Shown here piece by piece: positions 6,470 to 12,759 of a stretch of 12,759 nucleotides of DNA. A program made the position numbers and the translations under genes. Each line of letters starts with the position of its first letter. Positions within the stretch are counted from its first letter, which is position 1. A model generated the notes under the pieces. That model was given only the letters and a program-made list of their open reading frames with translations, did not search any database and had not been told where the DNA came from. Source of the stretch: Hyphomicrobiaceae bacterium UBA4460 (GTDB lineage: Bacteria > Pseudomonadota > Alphaproteobacteria > Rhizobiales > Methyloligellaceae); NCBI GenBank assembly GCA_002390155.1, contig DGOS01000062.1, forward strand, positions 1 to 12,759, given 5' to 3'.

Positions 6470-6552
6470 TGGCTTGATGGTCCTTGGCTGCATGTGGCGG
6501 TGCGTGGCATTCAACCGTACAGATTATCGCGTTTGTCATCACGGAGCCATGC

Positions 6553-6581
6553 TTGTTGTAACCAATGCTCGTTCCCATAAT
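6553..6581 (+). promoter_or_regulatory. candidate sigma-70-type promoter of the J-domain gene (leaderless mRNA)
   Basis: TTGTTG (6553-6558) and CATAAT (6576-6581) are separated by exactly 17 bases. Transcription would start about 7 bases after the -10 element, that is at about 6587-6590, which is at or within four bases of the ATG at 6591. No ribosome-binding site is visible before that ATG, consistent with a leaderless message. This is motif evidence only. Confidence 0.45.
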
Positions 6582-6590
6582 GCCGATTCG

Positions 6591-7214
6591 ATGAAGCTCA
6601 ACTCAAAATTTTTCGACGGCCTGCGCGTCAAGCCCGACAAGGACCGTCGGCTGCGCGACACCACCCCCAAATGCGACTGGGAAGGCTGTAGCGAGCCAGG
6701 CCTCTATCCGGCGCCGAAGGGCCGTGGGCTCGAGGGTCAGTATCACCGCTACTGCCTCGACCACGTCCGCGCGTACAACAAGGGCTACAACTATTTTTCC
6801 GGAATGCCTGACGACGACGTCGTCGAGCACCAGAAGGACGCCGCGACCGGCAACCGCCCGACCTGGTTCGTCGGCGTCAATTCCACCTCCCGTAACCGCA
6901 CAAAACGCGGCAAGCCCGGGGGCTACAGCCACCGGTTCGACGCCGAGGACCCGTTCCGCCTGTTTGGCGAGAATGCGCCGGGCGGCAAGCCCCCCGGGGA
7001 GGCCCCGAGCCGCCCTCTGAAGCGCCTGGAACGCAAGGCCCTCCGCCAGCTCAATCTGGAGGACAACGCCTCCAAGCCTGAGATCAAGACCCGCTTCAAG
7101 GAATTGGTTAAGCGCCTCCACCCCGACCACAATGACGGCGACCGCTCCTCGGAGGACAAGTTGCGCGAAGTGATCCAAGCCTATAATTATTTAAGGCAGG
7201 CGGGGCTCGCATAA
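6591..7214 (+). CDS. J-domain protein with N-terminal zinc-finger-like motif
   Basis: This 207-residue protein has a J domain at its C-terminus (about 145-206): helix [13 protein letters not shown], the diagnostic HPD triplet at 177-179, and helix [18 protein letters not shown] proteins stimulate the ATPase of DnaK-type Hsp70s and deliver clients to them. It lacks the Gly/Phe linker, central zinc domain and client-binding barrels of DnaJ, so it is a class III (DnaJ-like) co-chaperone, not DnaJ itself. The N-terminal half has C28-x4-C33 and C55-x2-H58, which could hold one zinc ion, followed by [13 protein letters not shown] [12 protein letters not shown] (61-72). I recall the same N-terminal architecture in homologues from other rhizobia. 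The frame extends upstream to 6306, but that part overlaps bolA antisense; the ATG at 6591 gives the family N-terminus [10 protein letters not shown]. Confidence 0.88.
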   Translation: MKLNSKFFDGLRVKPDKDRRLRDTTPKCDWEGCSEPGLYPAPKGRGLEGQYHRYCLDHVRAYNKGYNYFSGMPDDDVVEHQKDAATGNRPTWFVGVNSTSRNRTKRGKPGGYSHRFDAEDPFRLFGENAPGGKPPGEAPSRPLKRLERKALRQLNLEDNASKPEIKTRFKELVKRLHPDHNDGDRSSEDKLREVIQAYNYLRQAGLA

Positions 7215-7300
7215 GTCGCTGGGCCAGCCCCCGGCAAATCCAGGCTCTGCCCTCTGGCGAGCCTCTACTGAAACGCGACACACAGGCTCATCTTAAGACA
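7215..7300 (+). other. intergenic region before cobS
   Basis: These 86 bases hold no convincing promoter, terminator or riboswitch. In particular there is nothing that resembles a cobalamin riboswitch, which would need about 200 bases. The only structure seen is a loose GCCAG/CTGGC inverted repeat. No clear ribosome-binding site precedes the cobS ATG. cobS may therefore be read through from the J-domain gene. Confidence 0.5.
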
Positions 7301-8290
7301 ATGACACTTGAAGCTGCTCAGAACGGTGCCGGTCTGCCGGACATGACCGTTTCCGTCCGCCAGGTCTTCGGCATCGATAGCGATCTCGAGGTTCCCGCCT
7401 ATTCCCAGCCGGACGAGCACGTCCCGGACGTGGACCCCGACTATCTGTTCAACAGGGACGTGACGCTGGCCATCCTCGCGGGGTTCAAACACAACCGCCG
7501 CGTGATGATTCAGGGCTATCACGGCACCGGCAAGTCGACCCATATCGAGCAGATCGCCGCGCGGCTGAATTGGCCGTGCCTCCGCATCAATCTGGACAGC
7601 CACGTGAGCCGCATCGATCTCGTCGGCAAGGACGCCATCGTCATCAAGGACGGCAAGCAGGTCACGGAGTTCCGCGAGGGTATCCTACCTTACGCGCTTC
7701 AGACCAACACCGCGCTGTGCTTCGACGAATACGACGCCGGGCGTCCTGACGTGATGTTCGTCATTCAGCGCGTGCTGGAGGTCTCCGGCAAACTGACCTT
7801 GCTCGACCAGTCGAAGGTCATACGGCCGCATCCGGCCTTCCGCCTCTTCGCCACCACCAACACGATCGGTCTCGGCGATACGAGCGGGCTCTATCACGGC
7901 ACGCAACAGATCAACCAAGGTCAAATGGACCGCTGGTCGATCGTTGCAACGCTCAACTATCTGCCACACGACGACGAGGTCGACATAGTCGTGGCCAAAG
8001 CCAAGACGTGGAACACAGAGGAAGGCCGCAAGACCGTGTCGAACATGGTTCGAGTCGCCGAGTTGACGCGCAACGCCTTTATGAATGGCGACCTCTCCAC
8101 GGTGATGAGCCCGCGCACGGTTCTGACCTGGGCGGAGAACGCAGAGATTTTCGGTGATGTCGGCGAAGCCTTCGCGCTGTCGTTCCTCAACAAATGTGAC
8201 GAACTGGAGCGCGGCCTGATCGCCGAGTTCTATCAGCGCTGTTTCGGCGAGGACTTGCCGCAGTCGACGGCCAACGTAGCCTTGAGCTAA
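7301..8290 (+). CDS. cobS: cobaltochelatase subunit CobS (AAA+ ATPase)
   Basis: CobS is the AAA+ motor of the aerobic cobaltochelatase CobNST, which inserts Co2+ into hydrogenobyrinic acid a,c-diamide in cobalamin synthesis using ATP. The 329 residues match the family (Pseudomonas denitrificans CobS is about 332). Visible motifs are the N-terminal [18 protein letters not shown] (18-35), Walker [10 protein letters not shown] (72-80), Walker [10 protein letters not shown] (139-147), the sensor-1 type segment [11 protein letters not shown] (183-193) with Asn187, and the arginine-finger region GQMDRWS (207-213). The start at 7301 places the conserved VSVR block at residue 18, as in homologues, but lacks a good ribosome-binding site. 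cobT follows after 4 bases. CobN, the porphyrin-binding subunit, is not in the window. Confidence 0.96.
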   Translation: MTLEAAQNGAGLPDMTVSVRQVFGIDSDLEVPAYSQPDEHVPDVDPDYLFNRDVTLAILAGFKHNRRVMIQGYHGTGKSTHIEQIAARLNWPCLRINLDSHVSRIDLVGKDAIVIKDGKQVTEFREGILPYALQTNTALCFDEYDAGRPDVMFVIQRVLEVSGKLTLLDQSKVIRPHPAFRLFATTNTIGLGDTSGLYHGTQQINQGQMDRWSIVATLNYLPHDDEVDIVVAKAKTWNTEEGRKTVSNMVRVAELTRNAFMNGDLSTVMSPRTVLTWAENAEIFGDVGEAFALSFLNKCDELERGLIAEFYQRCFGEDLPQSTANVALS

Positions 8291-8294
8291 TCCC

Positions 8295-10196
8295 ATGACC
8301 CTCAACAAGCGGAAAGAGGCGCCCCTCGATCCGTTCAAACGCGCGGTAACACAGACCACGCGCTCGATCGCCGCCGATGGCAGCGTGGAGGTGGTGTTCT
8401 CGACGGAGCCGCCGGGTCTTGCCGGCAAGACCGCGCGCCTGCCGGAGCCGTCGCGCGTTCCGACGATGAACGAGATTGCCGTCATCCGCGGCCATGCGGA
8501 CGCCGCGGCGCTCGCCGTCGCCTGTCACGACGAAAAACTGCACCAGGCGCTCGCGCCCTCCGGCGGCGATGCCCGCGCGGTGTTCGAGGCGATCGAACAA
8601 GCCCGCGTGGAAGCCATCGGCGCACATCGCATGGAAGGCGTTGCCGCCAATCTGAACGCGCGCATGGAGCAGCGCTACGCAAGAAGCCGCATCACCGAGG
8701 ACACCGAGCGTAGCGAGGCGCCCCTGCCCGACGCGCTTGCCCTTTTGGTGCGTGAGCGGTTGACGGGCATCGCCCCGCCGGACCGTGCCCGCGCGCTCGT
8801 CAATCTTTGGCGTCCCTGGATCGAGGAGCGGGCCAACACCCTACTCGACCGCATGCCGGATACGGTGGAGGACCAGGAGGCCTTTGGCCGCCTCGCCCGC
8901 GACGTGCTTGCAGCGCTGAACCTCGCCGATCAGCTCGATCAGGGCGAGCAGGACGAGGAGTCGACCACGGACGGTGAGTCCGATCCCAATGCCTCGGATG
9001 AAGAAGACGAAAGTGCCGAGGGACAGGACCAGTCCGAGCTGGCGCAGGATGCCAACGCCGAGCCGGACGACACATCCGAGGAAACGCTGGAGGACCAAGA
9101 GGACGGCCCCACTGACGACCTCGACCGCGAGGCCGACGCCGCCGATCTGCCGCGTCGCTCCGATCCTTGGCAACCGAACGTCTCTGTGCTCGATGACCCG
9201 GAGGCCTTCGGCTACAAGGTCTTCACCCGCGCCTTCGACGAGATCATCGGCGCCGAAGAGCTGTGCGACATCGACGAGCTCGACCGTCTGCGCGCATTCC
9301 TCGACAAACAACTGGTCGCGCTTCACGGCGCCGTGGCCCGCCTCGCCAACCGGCTGCAGCGCCGGCTGCTGGCGCAGCAGAACCGCGGCTGGGACTTCGA
9401 TCTTGAGGAGGGCGTGCTCGATGCGGCCCGTCTGCCGCGGGTCATCATCGACCCCATGCATCCGCTGACCTTCAAGCAGGAACGCGACACGGACTTCCGC
9501 GATACCGTGGTGACGCTGCTCCTGGACAATTCGGGCTCCATGCGCGGACGCCCCATCATGGTCGCCGCCTGCTGCGCCGATATCCTGGCGCGGACCCTGG
9601 AGCGTTGTGGCGTGAAGGTCGAGATCCTCGGCTTCACCACGCGCGCCTGGAAGGGCGGGCACGCACGCGAGGCGTGGCTCAACGCCATGAAGCCGGCGCT
9701 TCCCGGACGGCTCAACGACCTGCGCCACATCGTCTACAAGTCGGCGGATGCGCCGTGGCGCCGGGCACGCCGCAATCTCGGGCTCATGATGCGCGAGGGG
9801 CTGCTCAAAGAGAACATCGACGGCGAAGCGCTGGCCTGGGCGCACCAGCGGCTATTGGCGCGTCCCGAACAGCGGCGCATTCTGATGATGATCTCCGACG
9901 GCGCGCCCGTCGACGATTCCACGCTCTCGGTCAACTCAGGCGCCTATCTGGAGCGGCATCTGCGTCAGGTGATCAACGAGATCGAGACCCGATCGCCCGT
10001 CGAATTGCTCGCCATCGGCATCGGCCATGACGTGACGCGCTATTACCGGCGCGCCGTCACCGTAACCGACGCCGAAGAACTTGCCGGTGTCATGACGGAG
10101 AAGCTGGCGGAGCTGTTCGACGAGGACCTCGCCTGGCGGCAGCTGCATCGCGCCGTCCCGACGGCCACGCGGCAAAAGCGCCGCAAGCTCCACTAG
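8295..10196 (+). CDS. cobT: cobaltochelatase subunit CobT (VWA/MIDAS protein)
   Basis: CobT forms a two-tiered ring complex with CobS and couples ATP hydrolysis to cobalt insertion by CobN. At 633 residues it is full length (about 631 in P. denitrificans). The N-terminal part (1-215) is a helical CobT domain. A strongly acidic linker (about 217-283, mostly Asp, Glu, Ser, Gln) follows, then a conserved segment, and a C-terminal von Willebrand A domain. Its metal-ion-dependent adhesion site is complete: D411-N-S413-G-S415 (LLLDNSGSM), Thr448 in GFTTR and Asp535 in MISDGAP. The ABC-like name cobT is shared with the unrelated nicotinate-nucleotide phosphoribosyltransferase of other bacteria; this is the chelatase subunit. 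It is 4 bases after cobS and 11 bases before the phytase-like gene, so the three are probably one operon. Confidence 0.96.
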   Translation: MTLNKRKEAPLDPFKRAVTQTTRSIAADGSVEVVFSTEPPGLAGKTARLPEPSRVPTMNEIAVIRGHADAAALAVACHDEKLHQALAPSGGDARAVFEAIEQARVEAIGAHRMEGVAANLNARMEQRYARSRITEDTERSEAPLPDALALLVRERLTGIAPPDRARALVNLWRPWIEERANTLLDRMPDTVEDQEAFGRLARDVLAALNLADQLDQGEQDEESTTDGESDPNASDEEDESAEGQDQSELAQDANAEPDDTSEETLEDQEDGPTDDLDREADAADLPRRSDPWQPNVSVLDDPEAFGYKVFTRAFDEIIGAEELCDIDELDRLRAFLDKQLVALHGAVARLANRLQRRLLAQQNRGWDFDLEEGVLDAARLPRVIIDPMHPLTFKQERDTDFRDTVVTLLLDNSGSMRGRPIMVAACCADILARTLERCGVKVEILGFTTRAWKGGHAREAWLNAMKPALPGRLNDLRHIVYKSADAPWRRARRNLGLMMREGLLKENIDGEALAWAHQRLLARPEQRRILMMISDGAPVDDSTLSVNSGAYLERHLRQVINEIETRSPVELLAIGIGHDVTRYYRRAVTVTDAEELAGVMTEKLAELFDEDLAWRQLHRAVPTATRQKRRKLH

Positions 10197-10207
10197 GTTT
10201 CGGCCCC

Positions 10208-11245
10208 ATGATCCGAAGACCCGCACCGGCGCTCGCGTCCATCGTGCTCGCGGGCGCGGTGCTGCTCGCCGTGGGCGCAGACCTTGCCAGCAAACCCGCG
10301 ACTGTCCTCGAAGGGCCGATCAAGCCGCGCGTCACCGCCATTGCCGTCGCGTTCGACCGCGACAACCCCAAGCAAAAGACCTTCGGCAAGCTGACCTATC
10401 GGGGTGGGTTCAATCTGTTCGCCAATTCGCGGCACTTCGGCGGCTATTCAGGCCTGGCCATCGATGCGTCGGGGACCACGATCCTCGCCGTCTCCGACGG
10501 TGGCACCTGGATGCGTGCCTCGCTCGATTATAACGGCCGCTTGCTGCAGGGCGTGCACGACATGACGCTCGGACCCATCCTCGGCCCTAATGGAAAACCG
10601 CTGCGCAAGGGCAAGGACCGCGACGCCGAGGGGCTGGCGCTGGCCTCCGGCGATACGCGCAACGGCGAGGCCTATGTCTCCTTCGAGCGCGTGCACCGTA
10701 TCGCGCGCTACCCCTTCAGCCCGAAACGCTTCGGGCCGCCGAGCAGGACTGTGAAACTGCCAAAGGCCGCGCGCCAAATGAAGACCAATCAAGGCCTCGA
10801 GGCGGTCGCGCTGATCCGGGCCGGACGGCTGACAGGCACCATCGTTGCCTTCTCCGAGCGGCTGAAGGATTCGCGCGGCAACCTCAAGGGCTGGCTGATC
10901 GGCGGCCCGAGCCCGGGCACCATTACGGTCCGCCGGCTCGGCGGGTTCGACATCACCGATGCCGCAGGGTTACCGGACGGAGGCTTGATCCTGCTGGAGC
11001 GCCGCTTCCGCTACAGCGAAGGCGTGCAGATGCGCATCCGCCGCATCAAGGCAGCGGACTTGCGGCCTGGAAAATTGATCGCCGGAGAGATCCTGCTGGA
11101 GGCGACGGACAGGCTCAATATCGACAACATGGAGGCGGTCGCGGTCCATCGCTCGCGCGGCGGCGAGACCATCCTGACATTGATGTCTGATGACAATTTC
11201 AACCCGCTACAGCGGTCGCTGATCATGCAGTTCGCTCTGCCGTGA
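10208..11245 (+). CDS. secreted esterase-like/phytase-like family protein
   Basis: The protein has 345 residues and an N-terminal signal sequence: basic MIRR, hydrophobic stretch 9-22, likely cut near AVGA/DLAS. The remainder matches the phytase-like beta-propeller family (Pfam Phytase-like, often named esterase-like activity of phytase family). Repeated acidic loop motifs support this: SGLAID (81-86), VSDGGTW (95-101), DRDAEGLAL (137-145), NQGLEAVAL (194-202), DNMEAVAV (306-313) and the C-terminal SDDNFNPLQRSLI (327-339) typical of the family. Such acidic loops often bind calcium. The substrate is unknown to me; the name does not prove phytase or esterase activity. It starts 11 bases after cobT with only a weak ribosome-binding site, so it probably depends on the cobS-cobT transcript. 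It ends 13 bases from the rpmB stop, convergent. Confidence 0.85.
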   Translation: MIRRPAPALASIVLAGAVLLAVGADLASKPATVLEGPIKPRVTAIAVAFDRDNPKQKTFGKLTYRGGFNLFANSRHFGGYSGLAIDASGTTILAVSDGGTWMRASLDYNGRLLQGVHDMTLGPILGPNGKPLRKGKDRDAEGLALASGDTRNGEAYVSFERVHRIARYPFSPKRFGPPSRTVKLPKAARQMKTNQGLEAVALIRAGRLTGTIVAFSERLKDSRGNLKGWLIGGPSPGTITVRRLGGFDITDAAGLPDGGLILLERRFRYSEGVQMRIRRIKAADLRPGKLIAGEILLEATDRLNIDNMEAVAVHRSRGGETILTLMSDDNFNPLQRSLIMQFALP

Positions 11246-11258
11246 GCGAAGGCAGGCG

Positions 11259-11558
11259 CTAAGACGCCGCGGCCGGCGCCTGGCTGGCTTTGGCGATCTC
11301 ACGCTTGAGGCGCCGCGCCTTCAGCGATAATTCGTCATCGCCCGCCTTCAGCAGGTAGGCATCAAGCCCCCCGCGATGCTCGACCGAGCGCAGCGCATGG
11401 GCGGAGACGGTCATCCGGACGCGCTTCTTGAGCACGTCGCTCTGCAGCGTCACATTGCACAGATTCGGCAGAAAACGGCGCCTTGTGCGGCGCTTGGCAT
11501 GGCTCACATTGTTGCCGGTGAGCACGGCTTTGCCGGATAGCTCGCAGCGACGCGCCAT
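11259..11558 (-). CDS. rpmB: 50S ribosomal protein L28
   Basis: L28 is a small protein of the large ribosomal subunit. The 99 residues begin [27 protein letters not shown], with the conserved GNNVSH (15-20) and [11 protein letters not shown] (23-33) blocks, then [22 protein letters not shown] (from 48), as in alphaproteobacterial L28. It has only Cys5 and Cys34, so it is the zinc-free (C-minus) form without paired CxxC motifs. The frame is open to 11669, but the ATG at 11558 has AAGGA 6-7 bases upstream and gives the family N-terminus; a strong promoter at 11669-11641 lies within the would-be extension and rules it out. Unlike in E. coli, no rpmG follows. It is divergent from the DUF3108 gene. 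Confidence 0.97.
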   Translation of the reverse strand: MARRCELSGKAVLTGNNVSHAKRRTRRRFLPNLCNVTLQSDVLKKRVRMTVSAHALRSVEHRGGLDAYLLKAGDDELSLKARRLKREIAKASQAPAAAS

Positions 11559-11640
11559 GGTCCTTGTCCTTCTCCGAATATCTTGTGGAACCCTGAGGCG
11601 GCCTGTGACATTCACAAGCACAAAGGCACCAGGGAGGCGA

Positions 11641-11669
11641 GGTATACGGGGCTCGCCCGGTTCGGTCAA
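11641..11669 (-). promoter_or_regulatory. sigma-70-type promoter of rpmB
   Basis: On the minus strand, TTGACC (11669-11664) and TATACC (11646-11641) are exactly 17 bases apart. This is the best promoter match in the window, as expected for a ribosomal protein gene. The start of transcription would be near 11634, giving a leader of about 76 bases before the rpmB ATG at 11558. Confidence 0.6.
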
Positions 11670-11703
11670 GACACCGGCTCGATTTCGATCGAAGCCAGCC
11701 GAA

Positions 11704-11732
11704 TTGACGAATCCCCAAAATACCTGGACATT
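11704..11732 (+). promoter_or_regulatory. possible promoter of the DUF3108 gene
   Basis: TTGACG (11704-11709) is a good -35 match. At 17 bases lies GACATT (11727-11732), a poor -10 (three of six consensus bases). The leader would be about 45 bases. It is the only rightward candidate noticed in the 227-base divergent region 11559-11785. Confidence 0.25.
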
Positions 11733-11785
11733 CGAAGGGGTCTGGGGCGTCGAACGAAGGGACGTCTAGCCAGAGGTCGGGAGCC

Positions 11786-12652
11786 ATGCGGTCAGCACGA
11801 CATTGCTTGAGCCTGTTGGCGGTGGCCGGCCTCACTCTGGGGCTCGCGCCCACCCTGGATGACGAACGCGCGCTCGCCGAGGCCCCGCGCACGTCGGCGG
11901 CCCGCATCTCCGCCGTCTACAAGGTCAATCTCGGCAGGTTCAATCTGGGCAATTTCCGCGTCACCACCACGGTGCAGGAAGGCGGATATCAGCTGCGCGG
12001 CGAAGGCACCTTCAGCGTCCTGGAGGGCCTGATCTTCAAATGGCAAGGGATCACGTCAAGCCGCGGGCGCGTCACCGACGAAGGCCCGGCGCCCTCTTCT
12101 TATGCCTTCAACTATTCCGATGGCGGCAAGAACAGCGAGCGCTTGCGCATAACGTTCGGCAACGGCGCGGTGCAGCAGGTCTCGATCGTTCCCAAGCGCA
12201 GAATCCCCGGCCTCATCCCGGTGCGGCGCGAGCAGCTCGTAGGCGTCATCGACCCGATGAGCGGCGCATTCCTCACCGCGCGCTCGCCGAACCCGAACGG
12301 CGATCTCAGCGTCTGCAATCAGATGCTGCCCGTGTTCGACGGCAGGTCGCGCTTCGATCTCGTGCTCAAGCCGAAGAAGCGCGTCATGGTGCAGAACCGG
12401 TCGCGTTCCTCCTACTCGGGACCGGCGGCGGTGTGCCGGGTGAAGTTCGTTCCGATCTCCGGATATAGGCCGGACGATGCGGGAATTCAGCACATGAAGC
12501 AGTCCAACGAAATCGAGGTCTGGCTGATGCCGGTCAGAGGCACGGACATGTATGTGCCCTATCGTATTGTCCTGCCGACACCCGTAGGCTACGGGACTGC
12601 GGTCATCACCTCGATCAAGGTTTCAGGCGCACGGCGCGCGAGCGTCGACTAA
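11786..12652 (+). CDS. secreted DUF3108 domain protein
   Basis: This 288-residue protein begins with a signal sequence (MRSARHCLSLLAVAGLTLGLAP, likely cleaved near 20-35 in the Ala-rich segment), so it is exported to the periplasm or beyond. The remainder is predicted mostly beta strand: alternating polar and hydrophobic residues, as in SAVYKVNLGRFNLGNFRVTT and DLVLKPKKRVMV. This fits the DUF3108 family, whose role is unknown to me. Cys177 (LSVCNQ) and Cys217 (AAVCRV) are the only cysteines after the signal and could form a disulfide; the C-terminal PYRIVLPTPVGYGTA segment (258-272) is a recognisable family feature. AGAGG lies 9 bases before the ATG. It is divergent from rpmB, an arrangement I recall from other Hyphomicrobiales. 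Confidence 0.85.
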   Translation: MRSARHCLSLLAVAGLTLGLAPTLDDERALAEAPRTSAARISAVYKVNLGRFNLGNFRVTTTVQEGGYQLRGEGTFSVLEGLIFKWQGITSSRGRVTDEGPAPSSYAFNYSDGGKNSERLRITFGNGAVQQVSIVPKRRIPGLIPVRREQLVGVIDPMSGAFLTARSPNPNGDLSVCNQMLPVFDGRSRFDLVLKPKKRVMVQNRSRSSYSGPAAVCRVKFVPISGYRPDDAGIQHMKQSNEIEVWLMPVRGTDMYVPYRIVLPTPVGYGTAVITSIKVSGARRASVD

Positions 12653-12759
12653 CGGCCAGGCACCGGGAGGCAGGCCCTCCATCGCAACGATCGTTAACGC
12701 GGAAACGCCAAACCCCAACATGTCGTAGGGAACGAAGCTCGAAAATTTACGATCCCCTG
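12653..12759. other. intergenic tail at the window end
   Basis: No gene is supported in these 107 bases. A small stem, GGAGG-CAGGC-CCTCC (12666-12680), follows the DUF3108 stop without a T-run, and two overlapping palindromes, AACGATCGTT (12686-12695) and CGTTAACG (12692-12699), come next. The end of the region becomes AT-rich, as expected before a further gene outside the window. Confidence 0.4.

Noticed and set aside
6306..6590. N-terminal extension of the J-domain gene to 6306
   Set aside because: It would overlap most of bolA on the opposite strand, adds no family sequence, and the family N-terminus begins at the ATG at 6591.
7215..7300. Cobalamin riboswitch before cobS
   Set aside because: The gap is only 86 bases and shows none of the expected conserved B12-box-like sequence or multi-stem architecture.
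8841..9845. 334-codon open frame on the minus strand inside cobT
   Set aside because: Shadow of the cobT frame. The opposite strand of the acidic linker gives a hydrophobic Val/Leu-rich stretch that imitates membrane segments.
12666..12680. Intrinsic terminator after the DUF3108 gene
   Set aside because: The stem is only 5 bp and no T-run follows.
1..12759. A new multi-gene defence, biosynthetic or mobile system
   Set aside because: Every gene longer than about 80 codons belongs to a known family, nearly all of them core metabolism, and no compositional break or repeat array is visible.

Overview
This is chromosomal DNA of an alphaproteobacterium, most likely of the order Hyphomicrobiales (Rhizobiales). 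Three things point there: the GC-rich third-position codon use, protein sequences that read like rhizobial orthologues (AccA, XerD, AroK/AroB, CobS/CobT), and the gene order accA-xerD-small membrane protein / aroK-aroB-CNNM/CBS protein / bolA / J-domain protein-cobS-cobT-phytase-like protein / rpmB / DUF3108. As far as I recall, this order recurs in that order of bacteria. The genus cannot be told from the sequence. No mobile element, integrase other than housekeeping XerD, CRISPR array, tRNA or rRNA is visible, and nothing suggests recent transfer.

Layout. Positions 1-2975 are read on the minus strand: the 5' part of a YafK-type L,D-transpeptidase lipoprotein (it runs off the window), accA (fatty-acid synthesis), xerD (chromosome dimer resolution) and a 72-residue single-span membrane protein. 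A divergent promoter region of about 150 bp (2976-3122) separates these from a plus-strand operon, 3123-6196: aroK and aroB (shikimate pathway) with a CNNM/CBS/CorC-domain membrane protein whose start overlaps the aroB stop. bolA lies convergent to it (6200-6469) and divergent from a J-domain gene (6591-7214). cobS and cobT follow (7301-10196), encoding two subunits of the aerobic, ATP-dependent cobaltochelatase of cobalamin synthesis, then a secreted phytase-like beta-propeller protein only 11 nt after cobT. rpmB (ribosomal protein L28) is on the minus strand, convergent to it. Across a 227-bp divergent intergenic region lies a secreted DUF3108 protein (11786-12652).

How the genes relate. 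Most are core housekeeping genes: lipid, aromatic amino acid, cobalamin, cell-wall, Fe-S and ribosome functions. CobS and CobT work together with CobN, which is not in this window. AroK and AroB act in one pathway. BolA, the J-domain protein and CobST are neighbours, but a functional link between them is only inferred.

I do not see an undescribed multi-gene system. The observations most worth checking are a promoter that would make the J-domain mRNA leaderless, a CtrA-like site upstream of the L,D-transpeptidase gene, paired hairpins between xerD and accA, a 9-bp inverted repeat flanking the divergent aroK promoter region, a very good sigma-70-type promoter for rpmB that fixes its start codon, and four conserved proteins of poorly known function (the 72-residue membrane protein, the zinc-finger/J protein, the phytase-like protein and DUF3108).
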